Source: Dehalobacterium sp040766325 (GTDB lineage Bacteria; Bacillota; Dehalobacteriia; Dehalobacteriales; Dehalobacteriaceae). Taken from it: a stretch of 64,000 bases of DNA. Below are positions 52,528 through 60,613 of this stretch, piece after piece. A model generated the notes under the pieces. It searched no databases, was not told the DNA's origin, and was given only the letters and a program-made list of their open reading frames with translations. The stretch is from assembly GCA_040766325.1 (NCBI GenBank), contig JAXGQR010000003.1:232937-296936 (forward strand), in the 5' to 3' direction. A program made the position numbers and the translations under genes. The first letter of the stretch is position 1. Each line of letters begins with the position of its first letter.

Positions 52528-53920
52528 GATTATTCCTCCCTAACCTTACCATATATTTGTCAAGCATACGAAAAGCCTTTTCGGCGTCGAGCTCACCTAA
52601 CATACCTAACGCCGACATCAAATATTGCTTATCCAGCCACAATCCCGGTGCTTTAGGTTTTAAAATATACCCCTTCTGAGGATCCATAATAGTCCTTTCC
52701 AGGATACGGGCAGGATCGGCGCTATGAACCAGTATTCCTCCGGTGCCAATAACATGTTGTATATTTTGTAAGTCCTTGCCGTACTGCACAATACTTAGCC
52801 CCACAGGAGTGTAAATATGTTCTATATGTCCTGCATGACGTTCCACAGCAATTTCAACAGCAGCCATCCCTAATAAGATATCATAATCCTTCTCTTCCTG
52901 AGAATGAGGCAAAAAATCCGTCTGCCGGTCTAAACTTGCCACATAATTTTGTAAATCACATGTATTACAGCTACCATAGGAATTAAGATACTCTGTACCG
53001 GTTTCGAAAAGAGCCTGCGCACTGCAGCGCATGCCTAAGTCTCCTTCTACCGTTCTTTTTACCTCAGGTTCCGGTAAGCCCTTCCAGATCACACCGGATT
53101 TTGTAGGTGCACCTGATCCAATGGAATGAACATCTGTAGTGGCTCCTCCCGGATCTACGACCAATAAATCACCCCACCCGGCATAGGTTCCGACACCCTG
53201 TGAAAGCAGTTGCGCTGCTGCCAATACCGCAGCCGGTGTTGGCATTAAAATACCGTCAAGCAACTTTTCCGCCTTTTTCAGACCTTTCGCTTCGATAATT
53301 CTCTTCAGAAATATCTCCCTGATTTTTTGTCTGGCCGGTTCTACATTTAGTTTCCCTAGTCCGGGCAACACGTTCTCAACAACAAAAGCTTCAAAACCCC
53401 GATTTTTAAAAATTTCCGCCGCCTGAGGAGCAACCACCTTATTTCCCGCGATAATAACCGGTACTTTTTCCCTTAATGTGCCAAGCATACCTGCATTATG
53501 AACAAGTACCGTTTTATTGCCGCCATCAGTCCCTCCGGCTAAGAGAATAATGTCAGGGTGAAGATCATCTATCTTCTTAATTTCTTCGGAGGTTAATTCA
53601 TAGGAAAAAACATCCATAACACGGGCGCCGGCACCTAAAGATGCTTGTTTTGCTGCTTCCGCCGTCAGCTCATGAACCAGACCAATGGCCACCATTTTCA
53701 GTCCTCCGGCAGCACTGCTGCAGGCTACTCTATGTTTATAATCCGGTTCAAAGCCCAATTGGGTATTGATCAGTTCCAGGGCCCTGGTCAATCCTTCCGT
53801 AATATCGGTTGTAACAGTAGTGGGCGTAACAATAGCAGCCATAACTGACTCATCTTCCAGATCAATCACCATTACTTTGGTATATGTACTGCCAAAATCG
53901 ACAAATAAAGATAATTCCAA
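52496..53920 (-). CDS. glmL: Glutamate mutase reactivating protein MutL/GlmL
   Basis: 474 residues from TTG 53920 with a GGGGGAGAGG site. It is an actin-like ATPase: phosphate-1 loop LFVDFGSTYTKVMVIDLE, DIILLAGGTDGGNK, and LLVVDPGGATTDVHSIG. MutL-type proteins release damaged cobalamin from glutamate mutase. It lies between the sigma and epsilon chain genes as in other clostridial operons. Confidence 0.9.
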   Translation of the reverse strand: MELSLFVDFGSTYTKVMVIDLEDESVMAAIVTPTTVTTDITEGLTRALELINTQLGFEPDYKHRVACSSAAGGLKMVAIGLVHELTAEAAKQASLGAGARVMDVFSYELTSEEIKKIDDLHPDIILLAGGTDGGNKTVLVHNAGMLGTLREKVPVIIAGNKVVAPQAAEIFKNRGFEAFVVENVLPGLGKLNVEPARQKIREIFLKRIIEAKGLKKAEKLLDGILMPTPAAVLAAAQLLSQGVGTYAGWGDLLVVDPGGATTDVHSIGSGAPTKSGVIWKGLPEPEVKRTVEGDLGMRCSAQALFETGTEYLNSYGSCNTCDLQNYVASLDRQTDFLPHSQEEKDYDILLGMAAVEIAVERHAGHIEHIYTPVGLSIVQYGKDLQNIQHVIGTGGILVHSADPARILERTIMDPQKGYILKPKAPGLWLDKQYLMSALGMLGELDAEKAFRMLDKYMVRLGRNNLGRTEEPKMD

Positions 53921-53942
53921 GACCTCTCCCCCTTTTAGGCGA

Positions 53943-54359
53943 TTACAAACAACCTAAATCTAAGGATAAATCACGAATAGCTTCTTCCGGTAAAGTACCG
54001 GGAGGATACACTCGATTAAAACCCATTTTTAAAAACCTTGCCTTTACTTCTTCCCAATCTTGCTTGCCGACCACTAAATTGCCCCCAACATAAAGAAGAA
54101 TATCACCAATTCCTGATTCCTCACAATTTTCCCTCAGCCCCCGACAGTCAATTTCTCCATGTCCATATAAAGATGAGACCAATATTGCATCTGCGCCGGT
54201 TTCGATGGTGGCATGAATAAATTCTTCCTGACTGGACAATACACCGATATTTATGACATTAAAACCCGCCTCGGTAAAAGCGTAGTCGAGAATCCGATTG
54301 CCCACGGCATGAACATCCGCTCCGATCACCCCTAAAACAATAGTTGCTTTTTCAGACAA
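53943..54359 (-). CDS. glmS: Glutamate mutase sigma subunit, B12-binding
   Basis: 138 residues from TTG 54359, which gives the usual length and is 6 nt after GGGAGGGA; a GTG at 54377 lies before that site. B12-binding motifs are present: GADVHAVGNRILD (DxHxxG), SSLYGHG and VGGNLVVGKQDW. With GlmE it forms the adenosylcobalamin-dependent mutase. It follows the GntR regulator by 21 bp and is the first enzyme gene of the operon. Confidence 0.95.
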   Translation of the reverse strand: MSEKATIVLGVIGADVHAVGNRILDYAFTEAGFNVINIGVLSSQEEFIHATIETGADAILVSSLYGHGEIDCRGLRENCEESGIGDILLYVGGNLVVGKQDWEEVKARFLKMGFNRVYPPGTLPEEAIRDLSLDLGCL

Positions 54360-54380
54360 ATTCAATCCCTCCCTCACTGT

Positions 54381-55342
54381 CTACTTTTTACATTCCATAA
54401 GCACTGATTTAATCATATTCAGAGACCCGGCATCAGGTAAAAAACGGAACTCAATCACTTCCAATTTGCCTTTAATAAACTGTTCTACCTCCTTCCGTCT
54501 GCTGGAATTTACGATGATCGCCGACGCCTCATTTATTACTTGAAACATTCCTGATTCTAATTTATCTGTAATGGTTTGCCACTTAAGATGATTGACCCCT
54601 GCTCGTTCCATCGCTTGTTGAACACGTTGACTATAGGCCTCGGATTGACAGACAATAGACACGCGGGCCTGAGGAGGAAGTTTGGCAATTCGCACAATGG
54701 TTTCAATTTGCGGCTCCAGGGCAATACCAAGAATTTTGTGGTTACTTTTAGGCATGATGTGATTTACCTCATTTAAATGCGAAAGTGATGTCACGATCAT
54801 ATCAAAAGTACTTAATACTTCTATCATTTTAGGCTTAGATTGGCGCAGTTCTTCTAAAAGAATGGGTATGATATTAACACCCGGCCCCAATTTAACTTCT
54901 TTCACAAAGTACTCTAACTGCTCCGGATGGCATTCAATAAAAGCAATTTTTAACTTTCTTAACATATCCTTCTTTTCCATCACGCGCACTTGTGTAAGAG
55001 CAAGAAACTCATCCAAGAAAAACCCAACCCCGCAGCGTCTTCAATTGCCAAGTCCACAATTCGGAGCAGTTTTTCTTTCATGCTCTCCTGTTGAAGCACC
55101 AAATTGGAATCAGCAACAAAGGTCCCCCGTCCCTGGAGGGAAAGAAGAATTCCTTCAGACTCAAGTTCTTTATAAGCCATACTGGCTGTATTTCGACTTA
55201 CCTTAAGTTGCTCCGCTAACTCTCGTTCCGGGGGTAACTTGTCATTGCTGGATAAAACCCCAATATGAATTAAATGTTTAATTTGATCTTTCAATTGCAG
55301 ATATAACGGAATACCATTTTTTCGATCTAAACTTATTTCCAT
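54381..55342 (-). pseudogene. GntR-family regulator with large C-terminal domain, single frameshift
   Basis: The N-terminal winged helix (from ATG 55342, AGAGGTGG site) reads IPLYLQLKDQIKHLI, DKLPPERELAEQLKVSRNTA and GRGTFVADSN. The frame stops after AAGLGFSWM, but the other frame continues LDEFLALTQVRVMEKKDMLR and about 200 further residues resembling a periplasmic-binding-like fold (KIAFIECHPEQLEYFVKEV). One missing base at the run of five A at 55018-55022 (T on the coding strand) explains the break. It is first in the glutamate mutase operon and probably controls it. Confidence 0.75.
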
Positions 55343-55360
55343 CGTTCCACCTCTTTCACG

Positions 55361-55383
55361 CCATTGGTTCAATGGACCAATGG
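55361..55383. promoter_or_regulatory. Probable GntR operator
   Basis: CCATTGGT and ACCAATGG form a perfect 8-bp inverted repeat with a 7-bp centre, 19 bp upstream of the GntR start codon. Location suggests autoregulation and control of the glutamate mutase operon. Confidence 0.55.
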
Positions 55384-55438
55384 ATTAGGCCATTAATTAT
55401 ATATTCTACATCTTACTAAAAATACCTTCTATTCTAAA

Positions 55439-55467
55439 AAAAAGACCCGGAAAATCCGGGTCTTTTT
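55439..55467. terminator. Terminator of the BCCT gene
   Basis: AAAAAGACCCGGA pairs with TCCGGGTCTTTTT, a 13-bp stem with T-runs on both strands. Confidence 0.85.
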
Positions 55468-55491
55468 ATATCGTACTTTAGTTAGCATTAT

Positions 55492-57015
55492 TTACTGAAG
55501 TTTTGATCCTTTAGTGGAAATAATAGGAGTACAGGGCTGCACCATTTCATCTTCACGTAATCCTTTAAGCATACTATACACCATAAACAGCATGATCACC
55601 ATAAAGGGTAAGCCTGCAGCTAAAGCTACTGCTTGTACCGACTCTAGACCACCGGTCACTATTAATCCAGCGGCAATTGCTCCTTGTATAATACCCCAAA
55701 ATATTTTTAATCCACCCTTTGGTTCTAAAGCGCCCCCCGATGTCATCATACCTACCACAAATGTAGCTGAGTCAGCTGATGTTATAAAGAATATCGAAAC
55801 CATGATCATAGCTAAAATGGAGAATATTTCGGACATCGGCAAATAGCTAAAGACAGTAAACAAAGAACTGGTAAGGTCTGTGAATACTGCCTCACTAATG
55901 GGAAGACCCTGTAAGAGCTCCATGTTAATTGCAGTTCCACCTAAGAAAGCAAACCAAATAAAACAAAATAGAGTAGGAGCAACTAAAATGCCCATAACGG
56001 CTTCTCTGATCGTTCTTCCCCGCGAGATACGGGCAATAAAAGAACCGACAAAAGGAGCCCAGGTAATCCACCAGGCCCAATAAAATACAGTCCAGGCCCC
56101 AGTCCAGTCAAAACCGGCGTTAGCAGCAGCCTCTCCCTGGGTATCTAGGAAGAAACTCATCCAAACAATATTGTGAAATATATGAGCCAGAGACTTTCCA
56201 TAAAAATATTCAGCAAATATCTGTATGGCCCAAAAATAATGAAAAAGCTAATAAGATAACAGCAATAACTACATTAGTATTGCTCAGCCATTTAATCCCG
56301 CGATTAATACTGAAAAATGCAGAAATAGTAAACAATATGGTAAATATGGCTACACAAGTAGGAAACAATTCCACTATTGGGAGTATCATAAAGGAAATTA
56401 AGTCCACCTGTAACTTGCAAACCCCAATCCCAAAGATGTTAAGCACTTCGAAAAGAGTTACCACAACTGCAATAATGTCAATCGTCTTTCCAATTGGGCC
56501 TTTTGATTCCTTCTTCACTAACACAGGATAGAAGCAAGAACTGATTAAGCCCGGCAGGCCCTTCGGAAGCTAAATAACTCCAAGGCATCATTACTACCTC
56601 ATAAAAAGACCAGGGGTGAAGTCCCCAATGGAAAAGAGCCCGCATCGCTTCGGCAGCAGCCCGAGGAGATCCACTCTTCTGCAAAGGAGCAGCGGCTAAG
56701 TGATTAATAGGTTCACACCCCAAAACAAGACCAATCCCCATGCTCCGCGCTGAATGGCATGGCAAATCAGGTGTTTGTGCTGCACTGTTCTTCACTGTCT
56801 TTTCTTAACTTATTATTTCCATATTACTAAATACAAAGTAAACAAAACTAAAAACAAGGCAACAAGTATAAGATAAAACTGTCTAAATTAGTACAAGTTA
56901 CAGTTTGGCTAGCCAACACACTGTGGTGATCATCGTCAACAAAATAAATGATAAGTCCTACAACTGCAGAAACCCAGAAAATAGATTTACTAATTTTACC
57001 AAAATATTTTTCCAT
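55492..57015 (-). pseudogene. BCCT-family betaine/choline/carnitine transporter, multiply disrupted
   Basis: The interval (508 codons) fits one BCCT transporter. The start is ATG 57015 (GAGAGGG site) with MEKYFGKISKSIFWVSAVVG. Recognisable pieces, in different frames, are MGIGLV, HWGLHPWSFY, GPIGKTIDIIAVVVTLF, INRGIKWLSNTN and an intact C-terminal third (FYWAWWITWAPFVGSFIARI, ISRGRTIREAVMG, FFITSADSATFVVGMM). The expected FWGVAEP is shortened, the Trp before FAM of TM4 reads TGA (56767-56769), and there are at least four frame changes. Uptake of glycine betaine or related quaternary amines is the expected role. Number and kind of lesions make this the best true pseudogene candidate. Confidence 0.75.
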
Positions 57016-57317
57016 TGATACGCCCTCTCATGTAAAACATATACAGATTGAACTAAGCAGTCCTTTTCACTTTGGCAATATATTTACAACAACTAAACCA
57101 ATATATCACTTCTACAGTTTTTGCCACAATAATAATAATGACAAAATTATAGAATTATATTTATTGCAAGAATAAGGCCATTTTATTTTCTCCTTTTCAA
57201 ATCCTATAATCGCATACAGCATTAGGCTATGAAAAATCCGTCTTTTTATTTAGAGGTAAAATATAAAGGCATCGCCAATATTTTGCATGTCAATAGGCTT
57301 TAAAATCAATTGTAAAT
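57016..57317. other. Intergenic region, no gene recognised
   Basis: AT-rich stretch between the BCCT and malic enzyme genes. It must contain the BCCT promoter, but I see no clear -35/-10 pair or structured RNA motif. Confidence 0.4.
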
Positions 57318-57354
57318 AAACACGCTCAGGCACATATGAAACTGAAGCGTGTTT
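57318..57354 (-). terminator. Terminator of the malic enzyme gene
   Basis: AAACACGCT (57318-57326) pairs with AGCGTGTTT (57346-57354); T/A-rich sequence follows on the minus strand. Confidence 0.6.
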
Positions 57355-57385
57355 GTTTTTTATTGCTGATCAACTATGTTTATTT

Positions 57386-58597
57386 TTATTTTCCGATGGT
57401 ACACATGTCCCGGCAATGCTCTGCTACCCAATCCGGATTCACCTGTTTTCCTGCCACTCCGCTTTCCATGGCGGCTTGAGCCACCGCTTTTGCTACGGCA
57501 GGACCCACTTCAGGATTAAAGGCTTTTGGGAATGACATAATCCGGTGATAATTCATCCTCAGAAATTTGAGATGCAATGGCATAGGCTGCTGCAATCTTC
57601 ATGGTCATTTTATATCAGAGGCCTGCATCCAATGCTCCCCGGAAATAAGCCCGGAAAAGCCAGAACATTATTCACCTGGTTGGAAAGTCTGAACGACCGG
57701 TGCGCCAATGGTTGCACTTGCTTCTTCTACATCCGGCATAATCCCCGGCGTGGGGTTCGCTATAGCCATCACAATAGCTCCGGGATTCATAGCCGTGATC
57801 ATCTTTTGGTAACAAGCGCTGTGGCCTGAACACCGATAAAACGTCTGTTCTTTAAAGGCATCCGCCAAAGAATCCTTAACCATGTCCCTGTTGGTCACAC
57901 GGGCAATTTCTTCTTTTTCCTGGTTCATACCTTCTTTACGCCCCTCATAAATCGCACCGTGACGGTCGCACATAATTACGTTCTTTACGCCCATACTGGA
58001 AGCTTAATGACGTGATCCCCGCCGCCTTTGCACCACAGGTAACAACCTTATTCTTTCTAATTTTGGACAATTTTCAAAGCATTAATTAAACCGGCCATAC
58101 AAACAATGGCGGTACCATGCTGATCATCATGAAAGATCGCCATCTTGGTTTCTTTTTTTAAGCGCTGTTCAATCTCAAAACATCGGGGAGCAGAAATATC
58201 TTCTAGATTAACCCCGGCAAGGTAGGTTCCAGTCGTTTCACAAATTCTACAATCTCGTTAACATCTCTTGGTATTAATGCAGAGCGGAAAAGCATCCACA
58301 CCGCCAAAAGCCTTAAATAAAAACAGCCTTTCCTTCCACAATGTAGATCTTGCCCGGTCCGATATCTCCCAGCCCTAAAACAGCAGTACCATCAGAGACA
58401 ATCGCCAAATTTATATTCCACCGACGGGTATATTTGTTGACAGCGCGAACATCCTTACTAATCACCTGCAAGGTTCCGATACTCCAGGGTGAGAAGGCCA
58501 GGACTTAATTTTTCATTGGTTACAGGTGCCAAGGGAGTTACTTCAATCTTACCCTTTTTCTCCTCATGAAATTGTATGATTCCTGAAAAATATCCAT
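57386..58597 (-). pseudogene. NAD(P)-dependent malic enzyme, multiply frameshifted
   Basis: The interval of 404 codons fits a short bacterial malic enzyme starting at ATG 58597 (GGGAAGGGGAAG site). Pieces in different frames include NLAIVSDGTAVLGLGDIGPG, FKAFGGVDAFPLCINT, MAIFHDDQHGTAIVCMAGLI, VKNVIMCDRHGAIYEGRKEG, MNPGAIVMAIANPTPGIMPD and the C-terminal VMSFPKAFNPEVGPAVA-type segment (MSFPKAFNPEVGPAVAKAVA). Unlike most other broken genes here, both missing bases and extra bases (for example an extra T near 58325) are needed to restore it. It would decarboxylate malate to pyruvate, supplying the link between fumarase and pyruvate. Either a decayed gene or a poorly polished stretch. Confidence 0.8.
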
Positions 58598-58675
58598 TGA
58601 ACTTCCCCTTCCCTCATTTTTAATAATCTAAATATTATCTTTTATGACTAACTGTTATTAATGCCTCGTCTTCCT

Positions 58676-59236
58676 TTATTCATCAACTCGATATTTTTTT
58701 ACGCCTTCCTCATATAGATCTCCCCCATAAATATCATTGATGACAGTAAGGGGCAGATCCTCCACCTCCAACTTACGAATCGCTTCCGGTCCCAGTTCCG
58801 GATATGCAATCACTTCCGATGATTTAATACGCTTGGCCAAAAGGGCGCCGGCTCCCCCCGTGGCACCAAAATAAACAGCCTTATGTTTTTTTATGGCCGC
58901 TTTAACATCATCATTTCTTAGTCCCTTACCAATCATTCCTTTGAGGCCTTTCTTTTCCATCAATATCGGAGCATAAGCATCCATACGGTAACTGGTGGTG
59001 GGTCCTGCGGAACCGATCACCTGCCCCGGTTTTGCCGGTGCCGGTCCCACATAATAAATCACATGCCCTTGTAAATCAACGGGAAGATCCTGTCCCTGAT
59101 CGATTAAATCCACTAAGCGTTTATGAGCTTCATCTCTTCCGGTATAAATAACACCATTCAAAAAAACCAAATCTCCAATTTTCAATCCACTTAGATCATC
59201 GTCCGTCAGAGGAGTGGCTAAATGATGTGTTGTCAT
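58676..59236 (-). CDS. Fumarate hydratase class I, beta subunit (two-subunit form)
   Basis: 186 residues from ATG 59236 with AGGGAGGAG upstream. Motifs: LKIGDLVFLNGVIYTGRDEAH, YVGPAPAKPGQVIGSAGPTT with the substrate-phosphate-like loop GPTTSYRMD, KGMIGKGLRND and VYFGATGGAGALLA. The beta subunit pairs with the alpha subunit encoded just upstream to form the oxygen-labile [4Fe-4S] fumarase. Related two-subunit enzymes act on L-tartrate or mesaconate, so a mesaconase role in the methylaspartate pathway is possible. Confidence 0.9.
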   Translation of the reverse strand: MTTHHLATPLTDDDLSGLKIGDLVFLNGVIYTGRDEAHKRLVDLIDQGQDLPVDLQGHVIYYVGPAPAKPGQVIGSAGPTTSYRMDAYAPILMEKKGLKGMIGKGLRNDDVKAAIKKHKAVYFGATGGAGALLAKRIKSSEVIAYPELGPEAIRKLEVEDLPLTVINDIYGGDLYEEGVKKYRVDE

Positions 59237-59247
59237 CTGACTCCTCC

Positions 59248-60084
59248 CTACAATTTCATACTCTTGGTGCCGGGCAGCATGACACCTGATATTTACCGCC
59301 ACCGGTAACCGGTAATATGACAGGGTGAACTTCCACCGCCAATTCTAAAGGTCCCTTTACCTCCCAGACCGGCAGGACCGATGCCCAGCTTATTAATCCT
59401 AGTCAGTAAGTCTTGCTCAATCTCAGCTACTTCCGAGAAAGGATGGGCTTCGCCGATAGTTCTTAATAAAGCCTTTTTAGCTAAAAGGGCTGATTTTTCA
59501 AAATTTCCTCCGATACCGACTCCGACCACGATGGGGGGACAAGTATTAGGTCCCGCCTGTTTTACTTTTTCTATGATGAATTTTTTTGCCCCTTCAATCC
59601 CCGCAGAAGGCGGCAGCATGGCTATTCCACTCATATTTTCGCTGCCGCCTCCTTTAGGCGCCACAGTAATTTTTATTTCCTCTCCCGGAATAATTTCTGT
59701 ATGAATGATAGCCGGTGCATTGTTGCCGGTATTTTTTCTACTGAAAGGATCACAGATGGATTTTCTTAAATAACCTTCTCCGTATCCTTTGATAACGCCC
59801 TCGGTTATAGCATTATTGATAAAACCACCGGAAATATTAACATCCTGCCCTAACTCAACAAACACTACGGCCACACCGCAGTCCTGACACATAGGCACCT
59901 GTTCCGACCGGGCAATTTCTGCATTCTCAATCAATTGATTTAAAACATCTTTTCCTGTCTGTGATACTTCTTCCTTCAATCCCTTTTGAAAAGCGTTTAA
60001 AACATCCTCGCCTAAGTAAAAATTAGCCTCCTGGCAAAGCTTGGCTACTTCGTCCACAATGGTTTGGTACTTAATAGTTTTCAC
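59248..60084 (-). pseudogene. Fumarate hydratase class I, alpha subunit, C-terminus frameshifted
   Basis: The frame from GTG 60084 (GGGGGAG site) is clear for about 245 residues: VPMCQDCGVAVVFVELGQDV, FSRKNTGNNAPAIIHTEI, GGGSENMSGIAMLPPSAG and TCPPIVVGVGIGGNFEKSA, with the cluster cysteines. After GPAGLGGKGT the reading becomes GSSPCHITGYRWR and stops, while the expected LAVEVHP, CHITG and PVAVNIRCHAARH segments lie in the other frames down to a TAG at 59248. About four single-base losses between 59250 and 59362 explain this, and 279 codons is the normal length. Together with the beta subunit it hydrates fumarate (or mesaconate). Confidence 0.75.
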
Positions 60085-60163
60085 ACAGCTCCCCCTTTCT
60101 CAGTCTAGTAAAAGATTATATCACTAATCTTTTTTTAAAACATCATTCCTTGTTCTTACTGTT

Positions 60164-60508
60164 TTAAATCGTTTTTTTGGTGCGTATTACCGCCTTTCTC
60201 GTTTTGCCCTCAGCTGAACCATGAGTGTAACCAATAACATCAAAATGTTCCGCTAAGCGGTCCGCCAAAGTTTCATAATCCGGCGACTTTGCTCTCATAC
60301 AAGAGGACAGGTGTACTACTGTTATCCCGTTATCAATCATTTTAGTTATTTTATGCTCTAACTGCCCTCCCGCATGAGTAAAAGCTAAAAGTTCTGCGGC
60401 ATCATCGTATTTAGCAAAGGAATCTTTTCTTGCTTGAAAAGCTTTTAAACAGCCTTTGCCGGTACATTTTTGCATCGTTTCCTCACGCACTAAAATCCCA
60501 ATTTTCAT
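60164..60508 (-). CDS. CGGC domain protein
   Basis: 114 residues from ATG 60508, preceded by GAGGTG. The family has conserved cysteines near the start, middle and end; here CTGKGCLKAF, HLSSCMRAKSPDYE and GYTHGSAEG are visible. CGGC proteins are small putative metal-binding proteins with no known function. It lies between fumarase and cooS and is separated from cooS by about 100 bp. Confidence 0.7.
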   Translation of the reverse strand: MKIGILVREETMQKCTGKGCLKAFQARKDSFAKYDDAAELLAFTHAGGQLEHKITKMIDNGITVVHLSSCMRAKSPDYETLADRLAEHFDVIGYTHGSAEGKTRKAVIRTKKTI

Positions 60509-60613
60509 GTTGCACCTCATATCATTGATTTTTGTCGTTTTCATTTTTACACTTTTAATGCTTATATTATAGTACGATGAAAACCGATGCCAATTATCAC
60601 AAATGGGGTTGAC

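Noticed and set aside
56767..56769. In-frame TGA in the BCCT gene as a second selenocysteine codon
   Set aside because: The position corresponds to Trp in the family, no SECIS-like stem follows, and the gene has many other lesions.
59237..59302. Longer start of the fumarase beta subunit giving MAVNIRCHAARHQEY
   Set aside because: This segment is the C-terminus of the alpha subunit (AVNIRCHAARH), out of frame through indels; the beta subunit starts at ATG 59236 after a clear ribosome site.
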